Below, piece after piece: positions 8,763 through 17,119 of a stretch of DNA of 64,000 bases; the stretch's first letter is position 1, and every line of letters begins with the position of its first letter. Both the position numbers and the translations under genes were made by a program. Source of the stretch: Streptomyces hokutonensis (GTDB lineage: Bacteria > Actinomycetota > Actinomycetes > Streptomycetales > Streptomycetaceae); NCBI RefSeq assembly GCF_000376565.1, contig NZ_BARG01000053.1, positions 1-64,000 of the forward strand, written 5' to 3'. The notes beneath the pieces are model-generated. The model saw nothing but the letters and a program-made list of their open reading frames with translations, searched no databases and was not told the origin of the DNA.

Positions 8763-9407
8763 ATGAGCAGGATCGTCGTGTTCGGAGCGGCCGGAAAGGC
8801 CGGCTCCCGGGTCGTGGCCGAGGCCGCCGCACGCGGTCACGAGGTCACCGCCGTCGCCCGGGATCTCTCCCGCGTCGGCCAACTCCCCACCGGTGTAAGG
8901 GCGGTGACCGGTGACGTGACCGACCCTGATTCCGTCGCCGGCCTCGCCGCGGACGCGGACGTGCTGGTGCTGACCGTGGGCGGACCGGAGGCCGGGCTGT
9001 ACACCGGCGCCGTGGCCACGGTCGCCGCCGCGGTACGGGACCTGGGTGCCAAAGGACCGCGTGTCGTGCACATGGGTGGCGGCGCCAGCCTGCTCAACGA
9101 GGACGGCGTGCGCTTCTTCGACGCCCCCGGATTTCCGGAGGAGTACAGGCCGTATGCCGTCGGCCAGATCCAGGCCCTCGACGCCTATCTCCGCCTCGGC
9201 GACGAGGTGACCTGGACCTACCTCTCCCCGCCGCCGGTCCACTTCGCGCCCGGCGAGCGCACCGGCCGCTACCGCGCCGATCTCGACCACCCCGTCGTCG
9301 GGGACGACGGCCAGGCTCGCATCTCCTACGAGGACTACGCCGTCGCCCTCGTCGACGAGATCGAGAATCCCAGGTATCTCAACCGGCGTTTCACTGTCGG
9401 CAACTGA
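8763..9407 (+). CDS. NmrA-like NAD(P)-binding oxidoreductase or redox sensor
   Basis: 214 residues. Begins MSRIVVFGAAGKAGSRVV, a Rossmann-fold dinucleotide loop of the atypical short-chain dehydrogenase/NmrA type, followed by DVTDPDSV and VLVLTVGG strands. The ATG at 8763 sits behind GGAAGAAG; an in-frame ATG at 8739 is less likely because it lacks spacing. No Tyr-x-x-x-Lys catalytic pair is obvious, consistent with a reductase-like or sensory family member. It is probably controlled by the divergent AraC protein. Substrate unknown. Confidence 0.85.
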   Translation: MSRIVVFGAAGKAGSRVVAEAAARGHEVTAVARDLSRVGQLPTGVRAVTGDVTDPDSVAGLAADADVLVLTVGGPEAGLYTGAVATVAAAVRDLGAKGPRVVHMGGGASLLNEDGVRFFDAPGFPEEYRPYAVGQIQALDAYLRLGDEVTWTYLSPPPVHFAPGERTGRYRADLDHPVVGDDGQARISYEDYAVALVDEIENPRYLNRRFTVGN

Positions 9408-9435
9408 GCCGGGGCGGTCGGACCCGCCGGCGGAT

Positions 9436-12072
9436 TCAGCCGCCCGGCGGTGTGAGGGATACCGGCCGTTCCGTCGGACCGTGCGGTCGCCATGTCGTGG
9501 TCGTGGTTCCGGTGTCCAGGTTGGTGACGTCTCCGTCCGGCCATTCGATCAGTGCCGTCGCCCCGGTGGGAACCGTCGTGTGCACCGTGATGCCCGAGGC
9601 GTGCTGCTCCCAGCGGATGGCCACGCGGCCGTACGGGGACTCGTGGACGGCGACGGCCCAGGTGATGCCGCCACCCGGTCTGGGGCGGAAGACGATGTCG
9701 CGGTAGCCGGGTGATGCGGTGGTCAGGCCGGCGACGGTGGTGTGCAGCCACTGGGCGATCGTGCCGAGGGCGTAGTGGTTGAAGGAGGTCATCTCGCCCG
9801 GGTTGACGGTGCCGTCGGGGAGCATGCTGTCCCAGCGTTCCCAGACGGTGGTGGCGTCGTGCTTCAGCGCGTACAGCCAGGAAGGGCAGTCCTGCTGGAG
9901 GAGGAGCGTGTAGGCGGTGTCGAGATGGTGGGTGCGGCTGAGCGCCGGCGTCACGAGCGGTGTGCCGATGAAGCCGGTCTGGATGGTGTGGCCGCCTGCG
10001 GCAACCAGTTCGGCCAGGCGGTCTCCCGCCGTCCTCCGGGCAGCCGCGTCGGGGAGCAGGTCGAACTGGAGGGCTACGGCATAGGCGGTCTGGGTGTCGC
10101 TGGTCATCAGCCCGGAAGGCAGCACATAGGAGTCGACGAAGGCCTGGCGTACCCGATGCGCGAGCTCCTCGTAGCGGTGACGGTCCTCGTCGAACCCCAG
10201 GACGCCCGCGATCCACGCCGTGTGCCGCGCGGACCAGGCGTAGTAGGCGGTCGCGATGAGGTGGCGGTCGGTGCGGCCGGCGCCCGGGTCCTCCGGAGGC
10301 GCCGACGGGTCGAGCCAGTCGCCGAGCTGGTAGTCGTCGTTCCACAGCCCCGACGGGTCCGCGCGTTCGGTGACGAGGTCGACCCAGCGGCGTGCGCTGT
10401 CGTACTGGGCGGCCAGCAGTCCGGTGTCGCCCGAGTCCTGGTACAGCGCCCACGGGGTCAACGCCACGACGTCGCCCCAGCCGGCGCCGGGCCTGGCCGG
10501 TGTCCACTGCGGGCCACCCGGGATCGCGGGTACGTACCAGGGGACGGTGCCGTCGTCGTGCTGCTCGACGGCGACGTCGCGCAGCCAGGACGTGAGCATG
10601 CCGTGGCAGTCGTACAGGAAGGCGGCGGTGGGCGCGAAGACCTGGATGTCGCCGGTCCAGCCGAGGCGCTCGTCGCGCTGCGGGCAGTCGGTGGGCAGGT
10701 CGACGAAGTTGCCGCGCAGGCTCCACACCACGTTCTCGTGGAGCCGGTTCACCTGCTCGTTGGAACACTCGAACCAGCCGGTCCTCGCCATGTCGGTGTG
10801 ATGGACGCGGGCGGTGATGTCACGCAGGGGGTCGCCGCCGCGCCAGCCGGTGATCTCCGCGTAGCGGAAGCCGTGGATCGTGAAGCGCGGTTCCCATGTC
10901 TCCCGGTCCCCGCCCCGGAGGACGTACCGGTCGGTCGAGACGGCCCCGCGCAGGGGGCGGACGCACAGCTCTCCGTCCTGGAGCACTTCGGCGTGGCGGA
11001 TGACGACCGTGTGTCCGGTCGGCCCGGTCACGCTGATACGGAGCCTGCCGACGAGGTTCTGTCCGAAGTCCACCAGGAGACGGTCGGCGTCGAGGGCGGT
11101 CACCCTGGCCGGGGCGATCTCCTCCGTGCAGCGCACCGGTGGCCCGGTGGGGGCGACCAGCGTCGCCGCGTCCCGGGGCACGATGTCGACCGGCGACCAG
11201 TCGCTGTCACCGAAACCGGGTGTGGACCACCGTGGCTGTTCGTCCCGGGCGTCGTAGGTCTCGCCGTCGAGCAGGCCGCTGGACACGATCGGGCCGTGCG
11301 CCGCTCGCCACGAGGCGTCGGTGGTGACGGTGGTGCGGGTTCCGTCGCGGTGGACGATCTCCAACTGGGCGAGGAGGGCGAGCCGGTCGCCGTACAGGTT
11401 GGAGTGGCCGCCGTTGAAGCCCAGCCTTCCGCGGTACCAGCCGTCGGCAAGCCAGGCGCCGATGGTGTTGTCGCCGCTGCGCAGGTGGTGCGTGACGTCG
11501 TGGGTCTGGTAGCGCAGCCGGTGGTCGTAGCTGGTCCAGCCGGGCGCGAGTGAGTGGTCGCCAACCTGTAGGCCGTTGATCTCGATCTCGTACAGCCCGT
11601 GGGCCGTGACGTACAGGCGCGCACGTTCCACATCCGCGGCGGCCTCGAAGTCCTTGCGCAGCAGCGGTGGCCGCCGCTCGCCGTCGAGGCGCTCCAGCGA
11701 CTGGCGCCGCGGCGAGATCGCGTGCGCGGTCCAGTCGGCCGGCTCCAGCAGACCCGTCTCCAGGCGCAGCGCCGGGCTCCAGTCACCGGAGGTGCCGTCG
11801 GTCCCTCGGGCCCGGACCCGTATCTCGGCGCGCTCCCGTGACGCCAGTGGCTGGTCGGGCCAGTCGACGAGGACGGATGCGTCGGAGGCCACCCAAGGGG
11901 TGCGGTGGGTGCCGTCGGCGCGGTGGATCTCGACCTGGTAGGCCCCCTGAGTCCAGCTGGCCGGGGCGGTGGTCTTCCAGGAGATCCGGGGGCGGGACTC
12001 ACCGATGCCGAACGGCTCCCGGTGATGTTCCGCGGTGGGCGTGGCGACCAGTGGCAGCCGCTCGTGGGTCAT
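9436..12072 (-). CDS. GH78 alpha-L-rhamnosidase
   Basis: Removes terminal alpha-L-rhamnose from oligosaccharides or glycosides. 878 residues without a signal peptide, so it acts in the cytoplasm on imported sugars. N-terminal beta-sandwich domains (about 1-400), then the (alpha/alpha)6 catalytic domain with DCPQRDERLGWTGDIQ at about 462-477, the GH78 region carrying the general acid, and a C-terminal beta domain. The ATG (12070-12072) overlaps the stop of the upstream permease by 4 bp (ATGA), so translation is coupled. Last gene of the sugar transport operon; it indicates the imported substrate carries rhamnose. Confidence 0.93.
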   Translation of the reverse strand: MTHERLPLVATPTAEHHREPFGIGESRPRISWKTTAPASWTQGAYQVEIHRADGTHRTPWVASDASVLVDWPDQPLASRERAEIRVRARGTDGTSGDWSPALRLETGLLEPADWTAHAISPRRQSLERLDGERRPPLLRKDFEAAADVERARLYVTAHGLYEIEINGLQVGDHSLAPGWTSYDHRLRYQTHDVTHHLRSGDNTIGAWLADGWYRGRLGFNGGHSNLYGDRLALLAQLEIVHRDGTRTTVTTDASWRAAHGPIVSSGLLDGETYDARDEQPRWSTPGFGDSDWSPVDIVPRDAATLVAPTGPPVRCTEEIAPARVTALDADRLLVDFGQNLVGRLRISVTGPTGHTVVIRHAEVLQDGELCVRPLRGAVSTDRYVLRGGDRETWEPRFTIHGFRYAEITGWRGGDPLRDITARVHHTDMARTGWFECSNEQVNRLHENVVWSLRGNFVDLPTDCPQRDERLGWTGDIQVFAPTAAFLYDCHGMLTSWLRDVAVEQHDDGTVPWYVPAIPGGPQWTPARPGAGWGDVVALTPWALYQDSGDTGLLAAQYDSARRWVDLVTERADPSGLWNDDYQLGDWLDPSAPPEDPGAGRTDRHLIATAYYAWSARHTAWIAGVLGFDEDRHRYEELAHRVRQAFVDSYVLPSGLMTSDTQTAYAVALQFDLLPDAAARRTAGDRLAELVAAGGHTIQTGFIGTPLVTPALSRTHHLDTAYTLLLQQDCPSWLYALKHDATTVWERWDSMLPDGTVNPGEMTSFNHYALGTIAQWLHTTVAGLTTASPGYRDIVFRPRPGGGITWAVAVHESPYGRVAIRWEQHASGITVHTTVPTGATALIEWPDGDVTNLDTGTTTTTWRPHGPTERPVSLTPPGG

Positions 12073-12965
12073 CCCTTCACCGCCCCGGCGGTCAGGCCCT
12101 TGATGATGCGCTGGTTGATGAGGAGGTAGAGGAACAGCGCTCCGATCACGTTGATGCTGATCGCCGCGAACAGCGGCCCGTAGGCCGTCTCGCCGTACTG
12201 GCCGGTGAAGTTGAGCAGGCCCACCTGGATGGTGCGCAGGTCGTCGTCGGTGGTGAAGGTGAGGGAGATGAGCAGGTCGTTCCAGATGAAGAAGAACTGC
12301 ACGAGCCCCACCGTGAAGACCGCGTTGCGGACCATGGGGAAGGCGATCTTCCAGAAGGCTTTGAGGACGCTCGCTCCGTCGAGGGTGGCGGCTTCGAACA
12401 CCTCGCGCGGGATCGAGCGGAAGTAGGTGGCCATCATGAAGACGGTCAGCGGGAGACCGGCCGCGGTGTAGGTGATGATCAGCGGCGCCAGTGTCCCGGA
12501 CAGGCCGGTCTGGAAGTAGATCCGGAACAGCGGCAGCAGGATCATCTGGCTCGGCACCATGATGCCGAGGAGGAAGGCGAGCAGGACCTGGTGGCGCCCG
12601 CGCCAGACCATCACCTCCAGGGCGAAGCCGGCGGCGACGCCGAGCAGGACGATCAGGGCGAGCGAGGGCACGGTGGCCATGAGGCTGTTGCGGATGTACA
12701 GGGCGACGTGCCCGGTCGTCCAGGCCTCGGTGTAGTTGGCAAGGCCCCAGCTCTTCGGCAGCGACCAGGCGGGGTCGTCGACGAACTCGGACTGGGTCTT
12801 GAAGGAGCTCAGCAGCAGCCACAGCAGCGGCGTCACCTCGATCACGAGCAGCAGGGCGACGAGTGCGTTGCGCACCAGGCGTCGGGCGTGCCGGCGTCGG
12901 GGGAGGGCGGCCGTCGGCGGGCGGGTGGGGCGTACCCGCGGCGGTGCCGCCAGGGTGTCGGTCAT
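12069..12965 (-). CDS. Sugar ABC transporter permease (MalG/CUT1 type)
   Basis: 298 residues with about six membrane segments. The EAA loop is visible (EVFEAATLDGASVLKAFW), the docking site for the ATPase. The Arg/Pro-rich N-terminal tail precedes the first segment at about residue 33. Six bp separate it from the preceding permease gene and 4 bp overlap the rhamnosidase. No ATPase gene is in the operon, so the transporter presumably uses the shared MsiK-type ATPase encoded elsewhere, as many streptomycete sugar importers do. Confidence 0.92.
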   Translation of the reverse strand: MTDTLAAPPRVRPTRPPTAALPRRRHARRLVRNALVALLLVIEVTPLLWLLLSSFKTQSEFVDDPAWSLPKSWGLANYTEAWTTGHVALYIRNSLMATVPSLALIVLLGVAAGFALEVMVWRGRHQVLLAFLLGIMVPSQMILLPLFRIYFQTGLSGTLAPLIITYTAAGLPLTVFMMATYFRSIPREVFEAATLDGASVLKAFWKIAFPMVRNAVFTVGLVQFFFIWNDLLISLTFTTDDDLRTIQVGLLNFTGQYGETAYGPLFAAISINVIGALFLYLLINQRIIKGLTAGAVKG

Positions 12966-12971
12966 GGGGGT

Positions 12972-13856
12972 TCAGCCCTTGGTCGGGTCGCGTCGCGAGA
13001 AGCGGAAGATGATGAGGGAGACGCCCAGGCAGACGACGGTGAGCAGGGAGGCGATGGTGCTGCCGTAGCCGTAGTCGCCGTAGGAGAACGCGGTGCGGAA
13101 CATGTACAGCGTCAGGGGGGTCGTGTCGCTGCCGGGGCCGCCGTTGGTCAGGGCCAGGACCGAGTCGAAGACCTTGAGGGTGCCGTTGATGCTGAACACG
13201 GCCGACGCCAGGACCACCGGCCAGGACAGTGGCAGGACGACGTGCCGGATCAGCCGCCATCCCGTGGCGCCGTCCATCCGCGCCGACTCGATGGTCTCCT
13301 CGGGGATGTCGAGCAGTCCCGCGTAGATGAGCACCCCGTAGAAGCCCATGGAGCGCCACACGTCCATCACGACCAGAACGAGGAAGGATCCGCCGCCGCT
13401 CGCGAACCAGTCCCCGTGGTGGATGCCCAGCGCTTCGACGGCGGTGTTGGCCAGGCCGTTCTGCGGTGCTACGGCGAAGAGCTTCTGGAACATCAGGGCC
13501 ACGGCGACCGTGGGAAGGATCACCGGGAAGAACACCAGGGTGCGGATGAGCGCGGAGGACTTGCGCAGGACGAACACGTAGAGCAGGGCGAGCAGGTAGC
13601 CGCAGAGCACCTGCCCGACGCTGACGACGACCCCGTACTTGAAGGTGAACCACAGCGCCGAGTGCGCCTGTTGGTCGTGCCACAGCTTCTCGAAGTTGCC
13701 GAACCCGTCGAAGGTGAAGCCTTCGATGACGTTCCCTTTGAAGAAGGTGTACCCGAGGGACCAGCCCATGGGGACCAGCATCACCAGGGTGTACACGAGC
13801 AGTGCCGGTCCCAGCAGGATGAGGAGGGCGCGGCGGTCTCCCAGAACTGAACGCAT
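12972..13856 (-). CDS. Sugar ABC transporter permease (MalF/CUT1 type)
   Basis: 294 residues with about six membrane segments. EAA loop ETIESARMDGATGWRLIRHV. The ATG at complement 13854-13856 has only a weak purine-rich site (AAAGAG). Partner of the MalG-type permease; the two form the membrane channel for the sugar delivered by the lipoprotein encoded 53 bp upstream. Confidence 0.92.
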   Translation of the reverse strand: MRSVLGDRRALLILLGPALLVYTLVMLVPMGWSLGYTFFKGNVIEGFTFDGFGNFEKLWHDQQAHSALWFTFKYGVVVSVGQVLCGYLLALLYVFVLRKSSALIRTLVFFPVILPTVAVALMFQKLFAVAPQNGLANTAVEALGIHHGDWFASGGGSFLVLVVMDVWRSMGFYGVLIYAGLLDIPEETIESARMDGATGWRLIRHVVLPLSWPVVLASAVFSINGTLKVFDSVLALTNGGPGSDTTPLTLYMFRTAFSYGDYGYGSTIASLLTVVCLGVSLIIFRFSRRDPTKG

Positions 13857-13909
13857 GACGGCTCTTTCACGAAGGGTTCGAAAGCGGTTCGGGGGTGGCG
13901 GCGGACGCG

Positions 13910-15208
13910 TCAGCCGTTGTCCAGGTCCGCCTGGACCTTCTTCATGAAGTCCTTCGCGGAGAGGGACCCGGTGACCAGTGGCGCGGCGTTCGTCTGGCTG
14001 GTCTCGGTCGCCTTCGTGTTGAACAGCGCCTCGAACCACAGGATGCTCGTCGTGGTCTTGGAGATGGTGTCCTGCACCTGCCGGGTGAGCGGCGGCAGTG
14101 TGCCGGTGTCGCCGTTGGGCTTGAACCCGGAGACCGTGCCCTGGTCCTTCAGCGAGCCGGCGCCGTAGTTCTTGGCGGTGCAGGAGAGCCAGTCGCCGAC
14201 CTTGGAGTCGTACGCCTTCGCGGACACGGCGACGGGGAGGCCGACGTTGGCCGGGATCTGGTCCGCGGAGCCCTTGCCGCCGGAGACGGTCGGGAACGGC
14301 ATGAAGCCGATGCCGGACGCGCCGACCTTGTTCTTGGCCTTGTCGTTGAAGTCGCCCAGCTCCCAACTGCCCATGTAGAACATGGCGGCCTTGCCGGTGA
14401 GGAACTGCTGCACGCCGGTGTCGTAGTCGATCGATCCGACGCCCTTGCCGAAGTAGCCCGCCTTGCCGAGGTCGGCGACGGCCTGCGCGGCCTTCACGTA
14501 CGCGGGGTCGGTCAGCTTCGCCTTGCCGTCCGCGACCGCCTGGAGGGCGTCCGGCCCCAGTTCCCGGTAGAGGTAGCCGCTGATGAGGCGGGTGATCGGC
14601 CACCCTTCCTTTCCGGCAGCGGAGAAGGGGGTGACTCCCGCGCTCTTCAACTTCGCCGCGGCCGCGACCAGTTCGTCGTAGGTCGTCGGGACGGCTATGT
14701 GGTGGTCGGCGAGGAGCTTCTTGTTGTACCAGATGCCCTCGATGTTGAACTGATAGGGCATCACATTGAACTTGCCGTACAGGTTCCGCACCGTCGTGAC
14801 CGCGGCCGGCTCGATGTCGTCCCACACCCCGAGGTCCTTGAGGGTCTTTTCGAGGTCGAGGACCTGCCCGGCCCTGTCCAGCGTCTTCGTGAGCGCCGGG
14901 GTGCCGCCCGCGGCGAACTGGACGGGCAGCGCGTTCTGTCCGGCGAGCAACTGCACCTTCTGGTCGACGTTGCTGATCGGCAGTGTCTGGATCTTCAGCG
15001 GCAGTGCGGTGTTCTGCGCCTTGCACGCGCCGGTGCTCAGGGTCTTGAGCTCCTGCTGAACGATGTGGTTGTCGTCGTTGATGGTGAGGGAGTACTCCTT
15101 GGCGCCGCCGCTCGACGCGTCCGTACCGCCGCAGCCGCTCAACAGAAGGCCGAGAGCGCTGGTTGCCGCCAGGACGGCGGGGCTGCGGTGCTTGAGGGTG
15201 TGGTGCAC
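13910..15208 (-). CDS. Sugar-binding lipoprotein of ABC transporter
   Basis: 432 residues, extracellular solute-binding family 1. The GTG start (complement 15206-15208) is preceded by GAGGAGC; the longer frame starting at 15250 would run through the operator and lacks a ribosome binding site. Signal peptide with lipobox LLLSGC, so the mature protein is lipid-anchored at a Cys near residue 26. Typical fold markers: FNIEGIWYNKKLLADHHI and FLTGKAAMFYMGSWELGDF. First gene of the transport/rhamnosidase operon; ligand inferred to be a rhamnose-containing oligosaccharide. Confidence 0.92.
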   Translation of the reverse strand: MHHTLKHRSPAVLAATSALGLLLSGCGGTDASSGGAKEYSLTINDDNHIVQQELKTLSTGACKAQNTALPLKIQTLPISNVDQKVQLLAGQNALPVQFAAGGTPALTKTLDRAGQVLDLEKTLKDLGVWDDIEPAAVTTVRNLYGKFNVMPYQFNIEGIWYNKKLLADHHIAVPTTYDELVAAAAKLKSAGVTPFSAAGKEGWPITRLISGYLYRELGPDALQAVADGKAKLTDPAYVKAAQAVADLGKAGYFGKGVGSIDYDTGVQQFLTGKAAMFYMGSWELGDFNDKAKNKVGASGIGFMPFPTVSGGKGSADQIPANVGLPVAVSAKAYDSKVGDWLSCTAKNYGAGSLKDQGTVSGFKPNGDTGTLPPLTRQVQDTISKTTTSILWFEALFNTKATETSQTNAAPLVTGSLSAKDFMKKVQADLDNG

Positions 15209-15234
15209 GGGGTTGCTCCTCGCGGTGCACAGCG

Positions 15235-15252
15235 CATTGAAGCGCTTCAATG
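15235..15252. promoter_or_regulatory. LacI-type operator, perfect 18-bp palindrome
   Basis: CATTGAAGCGCTTCAATG is a perfect palindrome just downstream of the predicted transcription start of the transporter operon, a classic repressor block. The central GAAGCGCTTC is typical of LacI-family sites, and near copies lie at 16529-16546 and 16771-16786. Confidence 0.85.
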
Positions 15253-15260
15253 TTGCCCGG

Positions 15261-15290
15261 AACCTACGACCCGCTGCGCGGCCGTGTCAA
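15261..15290 (-). promoter_or_regulatory. Promoter of the sugar transporter operon
   Basis: Minus-strand TTGACA (15285-15290), an 18-bp spacer and TAGGTT (15261-15266). The start of transcription would fall at about 15254, next to the operator. Confidence 0.7.
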
Positions 15291-15397
15291 GGATGATTCG
15301 CCGGCATTTCCGAACCGCGATGCGCGCACTGCCGGAGGGAACGGGCATGCCGGAGGGCCGAGTCCTGGAGGGTCGGCGAGAGAAAGGGACCGTCCGC

Positions 15398-16441
15398 TCA
15401 GCGCGGCGCGCTGGCGCGGACGACCAGTTCGGGTTCGAGCACGACGGTGGCGTGCCGGTGCTGTGCGCCCGAGGCCACCTCGTCCATCAGCAGCCGCATG
15501 GCTTCCTGCCCCATGGCCCGCCCCGGCAGATCCACCGCGGTCAGGGGCACGGCCGCGGAACCGGCCGTCCGGTTGTTCTCGCACCCGACGACGGCGACCT
15601 GTTCGGGTACGCCGATCCCCGCCACCGCGTGCAGTTCGTGGATGATGCCGTTGGCCAGTTCGTCGGTGACGACGACAAGGCCGTCCGGCAAATCGCGGGG
15701 CCTCCGCCCGGCGAGAGCCTTGCCGACCAGATGTCCGTCCGCCGTGGTCAGGCCGACGCTGTCGATCTCCTCCAGCGTCACATGGGCGCCGGCCTCCTCG
15801 ACCGCGGCGCGCACACCGCGGCGCCGGTCGCGCACCGGCTGGTAGTCGTCGTGCGCGACCACGTACGCCAGCCTGGTGCGTCCGGTGTCGATGAGGTGGC
15901 GTGCCGCGAGATATCCCACGTGCTCGTTGTTGACCAGCACCGAACAGCATGTGCCCGGTTTCGGCGCGTAGTTGAGGAGCACGATCTGGCGTCCGTGCGA
16001 GCGCATCCGGGCGATGCCGTCGGTCGAGTCCTCCATGGGGGCCAGGAGCACCCCGGTCACCCGGGCCTCGTCGAAGACGTCGAGGTAGTCGTTCTGGAGT
16101 CCCATGTCGCACGTCGTGTTCGCGAGCAGCAGGTTGAGCCCGGCCGTGCGGGCCGCCTCCTGCGCGCCGTGCGCCATGTCGATGAACAGCGAGTTCTCGA
16201 TGTCCGCGAGCACCATACCGACGCTGTCGTTCGACCCGGATGCCAGCGAACGGGCGGCGTCGTTGCGTACGAAACCCAGTCGGGTGATGGCTTCGCGTAC
16301 TCGCTGCGCCGTCAGGGGACTGACCTTCGCCGGATGGTTCAGGACGTTGGAGACCGTGCCGAGCGAGACGCCCGCCGCCTTCGCGACGTCCTGCATGCTC
16401 GGGCCGGCATGTCCGTTCGCCCGTGGACCTGCGGCTGCCAC
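15398..16441 (-). CDS. LacI-family transcriptional repressor
   Basis: 347 residues. The GTG start (complement 16439-16441) follows GAGGAG at 5 bases; longer frames upstream pass through the promoter. The helix-turn-helix sits at about 15-65 (MQDVAKAAGVSLGTVSNVLN, hinge NDAARSLASG), followed by the periplasmic-binding-protein-like ligand domain (SVGMVLADIENSLFIDMAHG, TGVLLAPMEDS, CENNRTAGSAAVPLTAVDLP). Probable repressor of the transporter/rhamnosidase operon downstream, of the divergent arabinanase gene and of itself, because matching palindromes lie at all three promoters. Confidence 0.92.
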   Translation of the reverse strand: MAAAGPRANGHAGPSMQDVAKAAGVSLGTVSNVLNHPAKVSPLTAQRVREAITRLGFVRNDAARSLASGSNDSVGMVLADIENSLFIDMAHGAQEAARTAGLNLLLANTTCDMGLQNDYLDVFDEARVTGVLLAPMEDSTDGIARMRSHGRQIVLLNYAPKPGTCCSVLVNNEHVGYLAARHLIDTGRTRLAYVVAHDDYQPVRDRRRGVRAAVEEAGAHVTLEEIDSVGLTTADGHLVGKALAGRRPRDLPDGLVVVTDELANGIIHELHAVAGIGVPEQVAVVGCENNRTAGSAAVPLTAVDLPGRAMGQEAMRLLMDEVASGAQHRHATVVLEPELVVRASAPR

Positions 16442-16514
16442 GACGCTCCTCGGCTTCCGGTCTTGATCGGCCCGGGCACGACGTGGACGGGGCCCGGCCG
16501 GTGGGAACAGACGC

Positions 16515-16544
16515 AGAATACACGCTCGCGTTAAAGCGCTCCAA
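16515..16544 (-). promoter_or_regulatory. Promoter of the lacI-type gene
   Basis: Minus-strand TTGGAG (16539-16544), an 18-bp spacer and TATTCT (16515-16520). The operator at 16529-16546 covers the -35 and spacer, consistent with autoregulation. Confidence 0.6.
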
Positions 16545-16546
16545 CG
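16529..16546. promoter_or_regulatory. LacI-type operator at the regulator gene
   Basis: CGTTAAAGCGCTCCAACG is an imperfect palindrome with the same AGCGCT core as the site at 15235. It overlaps the predicted lacI-type promoter. Confidence 0.7.
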
Positions 16547-17119
16547 TATCGGGCGATCCACACCCCGGCTCCCCGCGGACTCCGACACGAATGCCGAGGT
16601 CATGGCGCGTCAACGCGCTTCCCCCGCGAGCCGCCGCGCTTCGCCGACTGTCCGCCTGACGGCCTGGCTCCAGGACCAGTGTCCCGCTGCGGAACGGCTG
16701 CTGCCTGCGGATGAGTGCGTGAACCCTTGACGCGCCGCCCGGGGAATGCCAACCTCGCACCGCTGAAATAATTGAAGCGCATCAATCCGACGTGGGTTCT
16801 CGAATTCGGCCCTGGCGGCGATGCGCTGGAAAGCCGCACGGGCCCTGCCCGCCTGATCAGGGCTCCACTCCGCGCGGGAGCCCTGAACTGCTCCCGCGCA
16901 CACAGTCGCCCCAACTCACCCTCTTTCTCTCGCCGTCGAGCCGGTCCCGGAGCCCCGACGGGGGCCTCGGCGTCCCTTCCCGGAACCGTCTGGCGACGAG
17001 TGCGGACCGCGGAGGCGGGGCCCGGCCGACCGCGTCGAGTTGCCGACCACCGCGAGCCGTCCCGACACCGGCCGCACGGTGGCACCCACCCATACATCTG
17101 CGACACAAGGGAGTCTCGT
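16547..17119. other. Divergent regulator/arabinanase intergenic region, no gene seen
   Basis: Apart from the operator at 16771-16786 this region of about 570 bp has no recognisable gene. A minus-strand frame at 16610-16903 and plus-strand extensions of the arabinanase frame lack protein similarity. It probably holds the arabinanase promoter and a leader of over 300 bases. Confidence 0.5.
16771..16786. promoter_or_regulatory. LacI-type operator upstream of the GH43 gene
   Basis: ATTGAAGCGCATCAAT differs by one base from the inner 16 bases of the perfect palindrome at 15235-15252. It lies 334 bp before the GH43 start and joins that gene to the same regulon. Confidence 0.75.

Noticed and set aside
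9335..15230. Long minus frames joining rhamnosidase, permeases and binding protein in other phases
   Set aside because: They are out-of-phase shadows; the true genes are separated by start codons with ribosome binding sites and 4-bp overlaps.
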